A stretch of DNA of 64,000 nucleotides from Ensifer adhaerens. Its GTDB lineage: Bacteria; Pseudomonadota; Alphaproteobacteria; Rhizobiales; Rhizobiaceae. Made by a program: the position numbers and the translations under genes. Within the stretch, counting starts at the first letter, position 1, and every line of letters starts with the position of its first letter. The stretch spans positions 1 to 64,000 of the forward strand of contig NZ_LGAP01000009.1 in the NCBI RefSeq assembly GCF_001270265.1, read 5' to 3'. Below, piece by piece: positions 16,425 through 25,467 of the stretch. Below the pieces are notes generated by a model. That model worked only from the letters and a program-made list of their open reading frames with translations, searched no databases and was not told where the DNA came from.

Positions 16425-17621
16425 GTGAATAGTCTCGATTTTGACCGCAAGCCCGAAGATACGCGTGTCGTCGTCGCCATGTCCGGCGGTGTCGATAGTT
16501 CCGTCGTCGCCGGCCTGCTCAAACGCGAGGGTTACGACGTTCTCGGTATCACGCTGCAACTCTACGATCATGGCGCTGCCGTGCACCGTGCCGGCTCCTG
16601 CTGCGCCGGCCAGGACATCGACGATGCCCGCCGCGTCTGCGAAACGCTCGGCGTTCCGCACTATGTGCTCGATTACGAAGCGCGCTTCCGCGAAACGGTG
16701 ATCAATCCGTTTGCCGAAAGCTATGTCGCCGGCGAAACGCCGATCCCCTGCGTTGCCTGCAACCAGACGGTCAAGTTCGCCGATCTACTTGCGACCGCCA
16801 AGGAACTCGGTGCCGATGCGCTGGCGACCGGCCACTACATCCGTTCGCGCCCGAGCCCGAACCCGCGCTATGCCGGCCAGCGGGCGCTCTATCGCCCGAC
16901 GGATGCCGATCGCGACCAGAGCTACTTTCTCTTTGCCACCACGCAGGAGCAGATCGACTATCTGCGCTTCCCGCTCGGCCACCTGTCCAAGGCCGAGACG
17001 CGGGTGCTGGCCGAAGAGATGGGCCTTGTCGTCGCCCAGAAGGCCGACAGCCAGGACATCTGCTTCGTGCCGCAGGGCAAGTACAGCGACATCGTTTCGA
17101 AGCTGAAGCCGAATGCGGCGCTTGCCGGCGAGATCGTGCATCTCGACGGCCGCGTGCTCGGCAGCCATGATGGCATTTTGCACTACACGATCGGCCAGCG
17201 CCGCGGCATCGGCATCGCCACCGGCGAGCCGCTCTACGTCGTCTATCTTGACGCCCGCTCGCGCCGCGTCATTGTCGGCCCGAAGGAAGCGCTGGAAACG
17301 CGCCGCGTTTATCTGCGCGACGTCAACTGGCTGGGCGACGAAGATCTCGAAGAGGTGGCAACGACGGGCTTCGACTGTTTCGCCAAGGTCCGCTCCACCC
17401 GCCAGCCGGCGCCCGCCATCCTGAAGCGCGACGCCGAGGGCCTTTATGTCGAGCTTGCCGAGGGCGAGGCCGGCATCGCGCCGGGCCAGGCCTGCGCGCT
17501 CTATTCCGGCGTCGGCGAAGACGCCCGCGTCTACGGCGGCGGCTTCATCCGCAAATCCGAGCGCGAGGCCGGTGCGGAGGCCGCATTGAAGGTGCTTCTG
17601 GCGGCGCCTGCGGCGGCTTGA
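16425..17621 (+). CDS. mnmA: tRNA-specific 2-thiouridylase
   Basis: Thiolates U34 of Lys, Glu and Gln tRNAs, taking sulfur from a persulfide relay. Of 398 residues, the PP-loop SGGVDSS lies near 22-28 and binds ATP. The catalytic pair is Cys in [10 protein letters not shown] and Cys in [12 protein letters not shown]. The C-terminal beta domain with [12 protein letters not shown] is complete. I chose GTG at 16425, which gives the family N-terminus; a TTG nine bases earlier is also in frame. The tusA gene at 56.2 kb could feed sulfur to it, but this is only a possible link. Confidence 0.95.
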   Translation: MNSLDFDRKPEDTRVVVAMSGGVDSSVVAGLLKREGYDVLGITLQLYDHGAAVHRAGSCCAGQDIDDARRVCETLGVPHYVLDYEARFRETVINPFAESYVAGETPIPCVACNQTVKFADLLATAKELGADALATGHYIRSRPSPNPRYAGQRALYRPTDADRDQSYFLFATTQEQIDYLRFPLGHLSKAETRVLAEEMGLVVAQKADSQDICFVPQGKYSDIVSKLKPNAALAGEIVHLDGRVLGSHDGILHYTIGQRRGIGIATGEPLYVVYLDARSRRVIVGPKEALETRRVYLRDVNWLGDEDLEEVATTGFDCFAKVRSTRQPAPAILKRDAEGLYVELAEGEAGIAPGQACALYSGVGEDARVYGGGFIRKSEREAGAEAALKVLLAAPAAA

Positions 17622-17674
17622 GGCAGACATTTCCGATCGCGCGGGAAAACTTCACATTTTCCCCGCGACTTGGC

Positions 17675-17703
17675 TTGACACTTGGCTGAACCGGGCCTTA
17701 TAA
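17675..17703 (+). promoter_or_regulatory. Promoter of the tRNA-Met gene
   Basis: A perfect TTGACA (17675-17680), a 17-base spacer and TTATAA (17698-17703) form a strong sigma-70 type promoter about 54 bp before the tRNA. Confidence 0.75.
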
Positions 17704-17756
17704 GCCGCCCGTCCAGTCAAGACGGCTTCGCCTTCGAAGCCTTGACGCGGTACCCG

Positions 17757-17832
17757 GCGGAGTAGCTCAGTAGGTTAGAGCAGAGGAATCATAATCCTTG
17801 TGTCGGGGGTTCGAATCCCTCCTCCGCTACCA
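17757..17832 (+). tRNA. tRNA-Met (anticodon CAT)
   Basis: A cloverleaf can be folded by hand. The acceptor is GGCGGAG with CTCCGCT, the D arm starts GCTC, and the anticodon stem GAGGA/TCCTT has loop ATCATAA (CAT). The T arm is GGGGG-TTCGAAT-CCCTC, followed by discriminator A and an encoded CCA. It lacks the C-A mismatch of the initiator, so it is elongator Met or possibly the Ile-CAT tRNA whose C34 is modified to lysidine. Confidence 0.93.
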
Positions 17833-17963
17833 ACGTTACCACCGACAGCTCCTATTGGATCAGGCTTGAGCGATAGCCCCTGTAGCTCGCCGCGATTTTC
17901 CGGAATTTTGACACCCAAAACCGGAAAAACTGAAATTCCGCCAAGGCTGTTAAATGTCACCTC

Positions 17964-18212
17964 TCATAGAGCGATAATTTGTAGCTCATAAGGCCAGTGC
18001 CTCTCCACTCCGCAGTCATATAAAATCACGGCATCCAACAATAGGCAGTAAGCCTCCTCAGTCGAGATGCCGAGCACCTCGGTCATTACCGCCAGGCACA
18101 TAAGCAGTTGGTCCTCGATGACGATCTGTGGCCCGCCGACAACGCGCATGGCGACGTGGATCCGTTGGTCGCTGTCCAAGCCGGGGAGGCTTTGTGAGCA
18201 AACCTCGATCAT
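17964..18212 (-). CDS. Hypothetical small protein in accessory patch
   Basis: An 82-residue acidic protein with no family I recognise. It begins MIEVCSQSLPGLDSDQ and ends in a hydrophobic Ile-Ile-Ala-Leu. The ribosome binding site is weak (AGGT nine bases upstream). It lies 33 bp downstream of the membrane protein at 18246 on the same strand, so the two may be one operon. Base composition is less GC-rich than the flanks, in keeping with acquired DNA next to a tRNA. Confidence 0.5.
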   Translation of the reverse strand: MIEVCSQSLPGLDSDQRIHVAMRVVGGPQIVIEDQLLMCLAVMTEVLGISTEEAYCLLLDAVILYDCGVERHWPYELQIIAL

Positions 18213-18245
18213 AAGGGTCTACCTAAGCGGGCTGAGAGGGCTCGG

Positions 18246-18671
18246 TCATCCACCACCAAGGCGCCTCCAGAGAACGATGCATGTGATCTGCGCCACAGCA
18301 CCAATCGCCCCGGCAAGCAAAATGAACGTGATATCGTCTTGCAACGTAGACCCTAGCATCATCGCGTAAAGCGCCGTTGCAAGAAAGCCAGAGAGTACTG
18401 CAAGGGGTAGCCGCACGGACCACCTCTGTGAACTGATCACCACGCACCAGACCAGCAACACAGACATAATCGCGGGTACTAAACCCAGAGCGTGAGCGAA
18501 GATTGCCCCTTGTACAAAGAGGGAAACATCGAAGCCAAAATTTGCCGCCGCGGCAAAGAAGTAGCTACAAGAGTATCCAACCAAAGGACCAATAAGGAGG
18601 GTCAAAAGGAAGAGCAGCCAGACCCTCTTGGGCAGCACAAACTCTCCACGGTGATCTGTTGTCTCGCCCAT
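18246..18671 (-). CDS. Hypothetical four-helix membrane protein
   Basis: About 141 residues from the preferred ATG at 18671; a longer frame to 18728 is possible. Four hydrophobic stretches are visible: VWLLFLLTLLIGPLVGYSC, LFVQGAIFAHALGLVPAIM, then LPLAVLSGFLATALYAMML and FILLAGAIGAVAQITCIVL. No family is recognised and no good ribosome binding site is seen. It is part of the patch between tRNA-Met and the DMT permease. Confidence 0.5.
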   Translation of the reverse strand: MGETTDHRGEFVLPKRVWLLFLLTLLIGPLVGYSCSYFFAAAANFGFDVSLFVQGAIFAHALGLVPAIMSVLLVWCVVISSQRWSVRLPLAVLSGFLATALYAMMLGSTLQDDITFILLAGAIGAVAQITCIVLWRRLGGG

Positions 18672-18809
18672 CGAATTGGCCCGTTGCCCCAGCGCAGCTA
18701 CTATCAGCGGTGTTGGGGTAACGTGCAACCTAGGATCCGGCTACAGCCTGAGTTTCCCGCCCTAAAGCCCTCTTGCTGGCGCCGACCCGGCCGGCGCCAG
18801 CCATTATTC

Positions 18810-19202
18810 TCACCCTACAATGATCAGTTCATGTGCCGGCGTGCCCCTCCCGGCGCTCACCGAATAGGTCAGCTCTGCCTCATGCAGCGCAAAGCCGGCG
18901 AAAGTTTTGCGGATCTCCGGTACGTCATTTATCGAGAGAATGAAGCGCCCTCGAAGACGCCTCAACCGTTCCGCCAAAGCTGCGAACTGGTCTCGGCCGA
19001 AGAGGGCTTTTCCATGGTCATCCTCGCTCCCAAAATAGGGCGGGTCGAGGTAGAACAGTGTCCCCGGCCGGTCGTAGCGATCGAGGAAGGCAGGTCCGTC
19101 AGGGTCGCAAGCCTTCGCGCGTTCGAGCTCGCGGCGGTTGGTGATCTGGAATTTCAGCGTACTGTGAACTGCGGATAACGCCGTCGACCAATTTTTGCTC
19201 AC
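18810..19202 (-). pseudogene. Remnant of a Dam-type DNA adenine methylase
   Basis: A 130-residue fragment matching the C-terminal part of D12-class adenine-N6 methylases of phage type. The catalytic motif DPPY (TLFYLDPPYFGSEDDHGKAL) and the following LRGRFILSINDVPEI block are good. The N-terminal SAM-binding motif (the D12 start) is absent, and residues about 18-35 (LKFQITNRRELERAKACDP) do not fit the family, suggesting an internal deletion or frameshift. The fragment's 5' end overlaps the stop of the DMT gene. Full members are about 270 residues, so it is almost surely non-functional. Its place near a tRNA suggests decay of a prophage or island. Confidence 0.75.
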
Positions 19203-20260
19203 CCATGACTATGCCGATGATGCAGGTCCGGATAGTGCGGGTGCTTATGCCGCATCGGTTCGTGCCGGTGCCAGTGGGAATGCGGCTCGGTAATCGGGCC
19301 GTCGTGGCTGTGGGTGTGGTGTTCGTCGTGGATGTGGGCGTGTTCGTGTTCGAGCGCTTCGTGGGCATGTTCGTGGTCGTGGCGCTCTGCCAGGTGCATC
19401 CACAGGCCGAAGGCCATCAGCAGGCCGGCTGAGAGGAACTGTAGGGTGATGGCGTCGCGGAAGAGGGCGATCGAAAGAAGCGCGCCGATGAACGGGGCGA
19501 GCGAGAAATAGGCGCCCGTTCGCGCCGTGCCGAGGTGGCGGAGGCCGAGCATGAACAAAACGAGGCTGATGCCGACGCCGAGGAAGCCGACGAGGGCGGC
19601 GCTGGCGGTGAGGCCGGCGGACGGCAGCGACGCGCCGAGCGCCAGGGCAAGCACAAGGTTTGTGGCGCCGGCGGCCAGGCCCTTGATCATGGCGATCTGG
19701 ACGGGATCGGCGGATGAAAGCTTGCGCGTCAGATTGTTGTCGATGCCCCAGGCAAGGCAGGCGGCCGCGATCAGCAGGCTGCCGCGATCGAGGCTCAGGC
19801 CCGCACCATTCCACGACAGGAGAACCGCGCCGCAGAAAATTGCCGCGGCACCCGAGAGCAGGCGGCGATCGACATTCTCGCGAAACACCAGCCAGGCGAT
19901 GGCCATCGTCGCCAATCCTTCCAGGTTCAGGAGCAACGACCCCGAGGCGGCCGTGGTCTGGGATAGGCCGAACATCAGGAGCAGCGGGCCGAGTACGCCA
20001 CCGAACAGGATGACGGTGATCAACCAGGGAATATCGGCGCGCGCCAGCGGCGCTTCGACGCCATCAAGCCCCACCCAGGCGCGGGCGCGGTGGACGATCG
20101 CGAGACCAAGCCCGGCGCCGAGATAAAGCATGCCCGCCAATAGCCAGGGATCGACGGAGCCAAGCAGAAGCTTCGAAAGCGGCGTCGAGGCGCCGAAGAG
20201 AACAGCCGAGCCCAGAGCAAGCGGAACGCCGGGCCAGAGGTGGGAGTGGTCGCTCGACAT
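19199..20260 (-). CDS. DMT-superfamily permease with histidine-rich tail
   Basis: A 353-residue EamA/DMT protein with about ten helices across residues 8-295 (first: GVPLALGSAVLFGASTPLSK). The last about 60 residues form a cytoplasmic-like tail packed with His, Asp and Glu (HDHEHAHEALEHEHAHIHDE and more). His-rich tails suggest binding of zinc, nickel or cobalt, either for transport or for sensing, but the superfamily mostly moves organic metabolites, so the substrate is open. The start at 20260 gives MSSDHSHLWPG; upstream codons are not DMT-like. The 265 bp upstream gap holds no gene that I could support. Confidence 0.87.
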   Translation of the reverse strand: MSSDHSHLWPGVPLALGSAVLFGASTPLSKLLLGSVDPWLLAGMLYLGAGLGLAIVHRARAWVGLDGVEAPLARADIPWLITVILFGGVLGPLLLMFGLSQTTAASGSLLLNLEGLATMAIAWLVFRENVDRRLLSGAAAIFCGAVLLSWNGAGLSLDRGSLLIAAACLAWGIDNNLTRKLSSADPVQIAMIKGLAAGATNLVLALALGASLPSAGLTASAALVGFLGVGISLVLFMLGLRHLGTARTGAYFSLAPFIGALLSIALFRDAITLQFLSAGLLMAFGLWMHLAERHDHEHAHEALEHEHAHIHDEHHTHSHDGPITEPHSHWHRHEPMRHKHPHYPDLHHRHSHG

Positions 20261-20525
20261 CGGAAACTTTCTGGCAGTGGGTGGGCATCGGCCATGAGGC
20301 GGCCGGTGCGTTCCATCCAAGCAGCAAAGTTTTGCCAGGGGAAGCCTTTGTTGAGGCAAAGGGAGGGATGGGCTGAGCTTCGCCCGCGTCTCGCCAGCCG
20401 ATCGTTCGAGCGTTGGTGTTGGCGACAGGGTGCCATGTCGGATGGCGGAGAGGAGATGCTGCTGGTGCCGCCGGCGCTCAGGCGGCGAAGGGTGATGGTC
20501 GCCGTGCTGGCGCCCGTGGTTGCAG

Positions 20526-20672
20526 CTATTCGTGGATCGACGAGGTGATCACGCTGTAGTCGGGCGCGCTGATATCCGTGCGGTATTGGGACAGGGCAAC
20601 ATGCATGAAGGCGATCACTGCGACCGAGAAGGCCAGCACGGTGATGGAAACGCCGAAACCGGTCTTGATCAT
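20526..20672 (-). CDS. 48-residue single-span membrane protein
   Basis: Too short for usual gene calling. It begins MIKTGFGVSITVLAFSVAVI, one membrane helix, and ends with a polar tail of about 20 residues (YRTDISAPDYSVITSSIHE). A strong GGAGG ribosome binding site lies eight bases before the start. No family is recognised. It stands between the His-tailed DMT permease and a GNAT gene. Confidence 0.65.
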   Translation of the reverse strand: MIKTGFGVSITVLAFSVAVIAFMHVALSQYRTDISAPDYSVITSSIHE

Positions 20673-21092
20673 GTCCGTATCCTCCAAGCCTTACGTTTGT
20701 TGATGAGAGACTGTCAAACCGTGGCATGGAGACTATCGTGTGGCGTCGAATGCGCTGTTCCCCGGGTAACACGCCGTATGGTTACTGATTTCTGAACGGA
20801 GAATGCCGTCGCTGATCCCGTCTGCATGTCGGCAAGGCCATCGCCCGATCGGCACATGGAGATCGCAGTGGCGTGAGACGGGAACGGGGTTGGCGCGGCC
20901 GTTTGTTGAAGGCAAGAGCGGCAGCAGCTTGAAGAATTCGCTTTCGTGGCTATTGTCGCGAGCCCTTGCGCACGCGTTCCGCGATGGCGCCATTGTCTTC
21001 CATTGCTGTTTGCGCCGGTGACACTCGCCAGAAGCCTTGCCCTCGTCGGTGGTTCACGAAAGCGAACGGCCATTTCTATAGTGATTTCTCAG

Positions 21093-21533
21093 ATGACGAT
21101 TTCCATTCGTTCTTCCCGTCCGTCCGATTTTTCGCGCACGCTCGATATCTGGCGCAGCGCCGTCGTTGCGACTCATCGCTTTCTCTTAGGTGAGAATTTC
21201 GCCGCCATCGAAGAGATGGTCGCCACCCAGTACCTGCCGCAGGCGGAGCTGTGGATTGCTGCCGATGCCGACGATGTCGCCCTTGGGTTCATGGGCATGA
21301 CCGAGGCGCAGATCGACAGCCTGTTCGTCCATGCCGATGCGCGTGGTGCCGGCGTCGGGCGCGCGCTGGTCGAGCATGCGGCCAAGCTGCATCCGGTGCT
21401 GACGGTTGATGTCAACGAGCAGAATCTTTCCGGCGCCGGTTTCTACGCCCGCATGGGGTTTGAAACCACCGGTCGCTCGCCGGTCGACGATGACGGCAGG
21501 CCCTATCCGCTGCTGCACCTGCGCCGGGCGTAA
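21093..21533 (+). CDS. GNAT-family N-acetyltransferase
   Basis: A 146-residue acetyltransferase. The order of elements is normal for GNAT: beta strands, then the acetyl-CoA loop DARGAGVGRALVEHA (about 83-97), then NEQNLSGAGFYARMGFETTG. This resembles YafP/YjaB-type enzymes; the substrate is unknown. The start at 21093 gives MTISIRSSRPSDF, the usual N-terminal strand; the longer frame from 20946 is not needed. Confidence 0.82.
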   Translation: MTISIRSSRPSDFSRTLDIWRSAVVATHRFLLGENFAAIEEMVATQYLPQAELWIAADADDVALGFMGMTEAQIDSLFVHADARGAGVGRALVEHAAKLHPVLTVDVNEQNLSGAGFYARMGFETTGRSPVDDDGRPYPLLHLRRA

Positions 21534-21566
21534 TCCGGGCGCCAACCGCTGGCGGTGTTCCCGGTG

Positions 21567-22151
21567 TCAGACGCCCTGCGCCGTGTCGATCTCGATGAAA
21601 AACAACTTGCACCGTGCGGGTGCCTTTAACGTGGCGGTAAGCGGCCCGGAGAGCATCAAGGCGTCGCCGGCCGAAAGCACCATCGTCTGACCGTTGGCAT
21701 CCAGCGTCACTGCGCCGCGATGGCAAAAGAGCACGGCGGTGGCTGCCTCGCTCACGAGCGAATCTTCGCCCTCGATCGCGAGCCTGCGCACGTGATGCGT
21801 GAGCTTGCCTCTGCGCGTCATGACGTTGAGGTCGACGATCGTACCGTCGATCAGGCTCGCCGATGTGGCGACGTCGGCGGGAAAGGCGAGGGGTGCATCC
21901 ACCTCAGTCAATCGGGCCGGATCGCGCCCGTCGATCAGAAGCGTCATGCCGTTGCCTTCGAGGATCGACAGCGTGCGGTCGATGCCGGGAAAGGCGGAGA
22001 ATGGGCCGTCGCTTGCGACGGTCGCCATGCTCACCCGCCAGTCAAATTCCGAGAGGGACGCACTCTCCGGAAAGACTGATATCTCGATGGTTTCGCCACC
22101 GCCGTTTTTCCAGGGCATGCGCTTGTGGCCGGAGGCAGGCAGGAGCTTCAT
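21567..22151 (-). CDS. hutD: HutD-family protein
   Basis: A 194-residue cupin-like protein. The opening PASGHKRMPWKNGGGETIEI is the HutD/Ves signature. HutD is found in many histidine-utilisation operons and has been proposed to limit the pathway flux; its biochemical role is still uncertain. Its start overlaps the hutH stop by four bases (ATGA), so translation is coupled. It is the last gene of the hut operon on this strand. Confidence 0.9.
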   Translation of the reverse strand: MKLLPASGHKRMPWKNGGGETIEISVFPESASLSEFDWRVSMATVASDGPFSAFPGIDRTLSILEGNGMTLLIDGRDPARLTEVDAPLAFPADVATSASLIDGTIVDLNVMTRRGKLTHHVRRLAIEGEDSLVSEAATAVLFCHRGAVTLDANGQTMVLSAGDALMLSGPLTATLKAPARCKLFFIEIDTAQGV

Positions 22152-23635
22152 GGCGTGCTTTCCTGAATGACGAGGCGCATCCGGTCGAAATCCTCGTTCA
22201 TCGGCCGGTCGTCGGCATAGATGGGAATGGCGGCGCGGATGCGTTGGTAGAGCGCCTCTGTGCGTTTCGCCTTGGCGGTGGCGCGCGGCTGCAGGTCATA
22301 GGCCTGTGCGGCGGCGAGCAGTTCGATCGCGAGGATGCGTTCGAGGTTGTCGACGATGGCGAGCGCCTTCCAGGCGGCGGGCGTGGCGTGCGTCAGGATA
22401 TCCTCCTGCAGCGCCGAGGTGATGCCGCCATCGAGGCTTGCGGGTGCTGCCAGCCGGCGGTTTTCCGCGGCAAGGGCGGCGGCCGTGTACTGGGCGATCA
22501 TGTAGCCGGAGGAGACGCCGCTGTCGCCGGCGAGAAAGGCGGGCAGGCCGCTGACGAGCGGGTTCACCAGCCGGTCGATGCGACGCTCCGATATGGCCGC
22601 AACTTCGGCGACGGCGACCGCCAGGCTGTCCATGGCAAGGCCGAGCGCTGCTCCAACCGCATGGGCCTGCGAGTGCACCTCCGGCGCTTCCGGGGTGCCG
22701 GATACGGCCGGGTTGTCGGTGAGGCTTGCCAGTTCCCGGTTCACCACTTCCGCGACATGGTCGAAGGCGTCGCGCGCCGCGCCGTGCACATGCGGCACGG
22801 CGCGCAGGCTCAAGGGATCCTGGGTGCGCGTGCCCGCGCTTGCCGCCAGCATCGGGCTATCCGCGAGAAAATCGCGCAGCGTCTCGCCGACCGCCTGCAG
22901 TCCCGCAGATTGGCGCAGCGCCAGCGGCCCGGCGGCAAAGGCATTGGCCTGGCTGCCGAGATTTTCATAGGTCAGCGCCGCTGCCGCATCCGCCCAGGCG
23001 AAGAGTTTTTTTGCGCGCGACAGCGCCAGGGCTGCCAAGCCGGTGGCGCAAGGCGTGCCGTTGACGAGGCTCAAGCCCTCCTTGGCCTGCAGGCGCAGGG
23101 GCTGGAGGCCAAGCCGGCGCAGCGCCTCGGCGCCGCTCAAGGTTTGCTTGCCGTCGTTTACCTGGCCATGGCCGATCAGCACGAGGCCGATCGAAGCGGC
23201 ATGGGTGAGATAGCCGACCGAACCACGCGACGGGATGTTGGGGATGAGACCGGCATTGAGCAGCGCCGTGAGCGCCTCGACCGTCTCGATGCGAACGCCG
23301 GAGTAGCCATGGGCAAAGTTGGCGATCTGGGCGGCCATTACCGCCCGTGCCTCAGCCCGCCCGAGCGGCTCGCCGACGCCGCAGGCATGGCTGAGGATGA
23401 TGTTGCGCGACAGCGCCTCCTGGTTTTCCCTGTCGATGATGACATCGCAAAGCGCGCCGACGCCGGTGTTGATGCCGTAGCCGCGAATGCCGCGATCGAC
23501 CAGCGCCTCGACCACGGCACGGGCATTGACGATGCGCGTACGGGCGGCTTCGGAAAGCGTCAGGTGTGCGCCGGTTGCGACCGCGGCGATTTCCGCCCAG
23601 TCTGCCGGTCCATCAAGGGTGATGGTTTCAGTCAT
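22148..23635 (-). CDS. hutH2: HutH-type (HAL/PAL family) lyase lacking the MIO motif
   Basis: A 495-residue protein of the histidine/aromatic ammonia-lyase superfamily. The fold-specific YGINTGVG (53-60) and QDPLSLRAVP motifs are kept. However, at residues 138-150 the sequence reads GSVGYLTHAASIG where canonical enzymes have GSVG followed by Ala-Ser-Gly, the tripeptide that forms the MIO electrophile. The DNA reading here is unambiguous. In Sinorhizobium meliloti a hutH2 gene occupies the same place beside hutXWV. Activity as a normal histidine ammonia-lyase is doubtful. The start overlaps hutV by eight bases. Confidence 0.85.
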   Translation of the reverse strand: MTETITLDGPADWAEIAAVATGAHLTLSEAARTRIVNARAVVEALVDRGIRGYGINTGVGALCDVIIDRENQEALSRNIILSHACGVGEPLGRAEARAVMAAQIANFAHGYSGVRIETVEALTALLNAGLIPNIPSRGSVGYLTHAASIGLVLIGHGQVNDGKQTLSGAEALRRLGLQPLRLQAKEGLSLVNGTPCATGLAALALSRAKKLFAWADAAAALTYENLGSQANAFAAGPLALRQSAGLQAVGETLRDFLADSPMLAASAGTRTQDPLSLRAVPHVHGAARDAFDHVAEVVNRELASLTDNPAVSGTPEAPEVHSQAHAVGAALGLAMDSLAVAVAEVAAISERRIDRLVNPLVSGLPAFLAGDSGVSSGYMIAQYTAAALAAENRRLAAPASLDGGITSALQEDILTHATPAAWKALAIVDNLERILAIELLAAAQAYDLQPRATAKAKRTEALYQRIRAAIPIYADDRPMNEDFDRMRLVIQESTP

Positions 23636-24455
23636 GCGCTTCCGGCCTTCCCTGGCGACGTTGGACGAACCGGGCGACATAGTCGTTGGCGGGCTTGTCG
23701 AGAATATCGTCCGGCGTTCCGACCTGCACCACCTGGCCGTCCTTGAGGATGGCGATTTCCGAACCGATGCGCAAAGCCTCGTCGAGGTCATGGGTGATGA
23801 AGACGATGGTCTTCGACAGGTTCTGCTGCAGCTGCAGCAGCTGGTCCTGCATGTCGGCGCGGATCAGCGGATCGAGCGCCGAGAAGGCTTCGTCCATCAG
23901 GATGACATCGGTATCGGCGGCAAGCGCCCGGGCAAGCCCGACGCGCTGCTTCATGCCGCCCGACAGCTGATGCGGGAACTTGGCGTCGTAGCCGGAAAGA
24001 CCGACGGTCTCGATCCACTTCATGCCAATGTCGCGGCTGTCTGCCTTGGAGAGGCCCCGCACGCGCTGGCCGTAGACGACATTCTGCAACACGGTGCGAT
24101 GCGGCATCAGCGCGAAGCTCTGGAACACCATGCTGACGCGGTGCATGCGGAAGGTGCGAAGCGCCTTGGCGTCGAGGTCGAGGATGTTGCTGCCGTCGAA
24201 GACCACTTGGCCGCTGGTCGGTTCGATCAGCCGGTTGATGTGGCGCACCAGCGTCGACTTGCCCGAACCGGACAGGCCCATGATGACGAAGATCTTGCCG
24301 GCGCCGATCGTCAGGCTGACGTCGTTGAGGCCGACGCTGCAGCCGGAGCGGGCAAGGATCTCCGATTTATCGAGGCCGTCCTTGGCCATGGCGAGCGCGG
24401 CCTTGGCGTCTTGGCCGAAGATCTTGTAGACGTTGCGGATCTCGATATCAGCCAT
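23628..24455 (-). CDS. hutV: Histidine/betaine ABC transporter ATPase
   Basis: A 275-residue ATP-binding subunit of the ProV/OpuA class. Walker A GLSGSGKST, the Q-loop in MVFQSFALMPHRTV, signature LSGGMKQRVGLARAL and Walker B VILMDEAFSALD are intact. A characteristic insert before Walker A (LAMAKDGLDKSEIL) marks the glycine-betaine/proline subgroup. No C-terminal CBS domains follow. In S. meliloti, HutXWV imports histidine, proline and betaines; assignment here is by family and order. It overlaps hutH and hutW slightly. Confidence 0.92.
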   Translation of the reverse strand: MADIEIRNVYKIFGQDAKAALAMAKDGLDKSEILARSGCSVGLNDVSLTIGAGKIFVIMGLSGSGKSTLVRHINRLIEPTSGQVVFDGSNILDLDAKALRTFRMHRVSMVFQSFALMPHRTVLQNVVYGQRVRGLSKADSRDIGMKWIETVGLSGYDAKFPHQLSGGMKQRVGLARALAADTDVILMDEAFSALDPLIRADMQDQLLQLQQNLSKTIVFITHDLDEALRIGSEIAILKDGQVVQVGTPDDILDKPANDYVARFVQRRQGRPEAHD

Positions 24456-25305
24456 TGCGGGGATCCTCCGTCCGGCTCTTGCCGAAACCTTGCGTGATGC
24501 GGTCGAGTACGATTGCCAGAATGACGATGCCGATGCCGGCTTCCAGGCCCTTGCCGACGTCGAGCGTCTGGATGCCGTTCAGCACCTGCTCGCCGAGGCC
24601 GCGCGCGCCGATCATCGAGGCGACGACCACCATCGACAGCGCCATCATGATCGTCTGGTTGAGACCGGCCATGATCGTCGGGGTCGCGAGCGGCAGTTCG
24701 ACGCCGAAGAGGATCTGGTTGGGGCTGCCGCCGAAGGCGGTTGCCGCTTCGACGACTTCGTGATCGACCTGGCGGATGCCAAGATCAGTGAGGCGGATCA
24801 GCGGCGGCACGGCATAGATGATGGTCGCAAGGATCGCCGGAACCTTGCCGAGGCCGAAGAGCATGAGCGCCGGGATCAGATAGACGAAGCTCGGCATGGT
24901 CTGCATCACGTCGAGCACCGGCAGCGTGATGTTGCGCACCAGCCGGCTCTTGGCGACGAGAATGCCCATGGGCACGCCGATGGCAACCGACACCAGCGTC
25001 GCCATCAGCATCAGTGCCAGCGTCTGCATGGTGAGGTCCCAGAGACCGAGCACCCCGACGAAGAACAGGAGCGCGCCGACGGCGACCGTCAGCGTCCAGC
25101 GCTTGGAACTCTGCCAGGCGAGCGCCATGAAGGCGAGGATGACGACCCACCAGGGCAGGCCGCGCAGGATCCATTCGATGAAGAGAACGGCTTTCAGGAT
25201 CACCGCGCTGATCGCCTTGAAGACCCAGCCATAGCTGCTGACCAGCGTCTGGATGAACTCGTTCACCGGCGCGCGGATGGAGAGATTGAGGGAATCCGGA
25301 AACAT
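24448..25305 (-). CDS. hutW: Histidine/betaine ABC transporter permease
   Basis: A 285-residue membrane subunit of the ProW/OpuAB type with five to six helices. The EAA-like loop that contacts the ATPase (DHEVVEAATAFGGSPNQILF, about 187-206) is conserved. The N-terminal amphipathic region of about 40 residues precedes the first helix. It overlaps hutV by eight bases and lies 162 bp downstream of hutX. A small CTGTCTcAGACAG palindrome in that gap might lower expression of the membrane subunit relative to the binding protein. Confidence 0.92.
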   Translation of the reverse strand: MFPDSLNLSIRAPVNEFIQTLVSSYGWVFKAISAVILKAVLFIEWILRGLPWWVVILAFMALAWQSSKRWTLTVAVGALLFFVGVLGLWDLTMQTLALMLMATLVSVAIGVPMGILVAKSRLVRNITLPVLDVMQTMPSFVYLIPALMLFGLGKVPAILATIIYAVPPLIRLTDLGIRQVDHEVVEAATAFGGSPNQILFGVELPLATPTIMAGLNQTIMMALSMVVVASMIGARGLGEQVLNGIQTLDVGKGLEAGIGIVILAIVLDRITQGFGKSRTEDPRNG

Positions 25306-25467
25306 CGGATGTCGTTCCTTGCTCGGGCCATGGACGGGCGCAATTCTGCGGCCGATGGCGCTTGCCTCGGGGTGTCGAAGGTCGGGGCCGGCGCGGATCC
25401 GATAGGACCGCCCTGTCTCAGACAGAGGCGAGGCGCATCAGAGCCGCGTCGGCCGACCGAACGGACT

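Noticed and set aside
20261-20525. Possible riboswitch leader before the His-tailed DMT permease
   Set aside because: The region is GC-rich and contains a cobalamin-like GCCACTG fragment, but the other conserved boxes of the cobalamin riboswitch are not present.
21863-23746. A 627-codon plus-strand frame opposite hutD and hutH
   Set aside because: The Arg/Gly-rich translation lacks any family features, while the minus strand encodes coupled hut genes.
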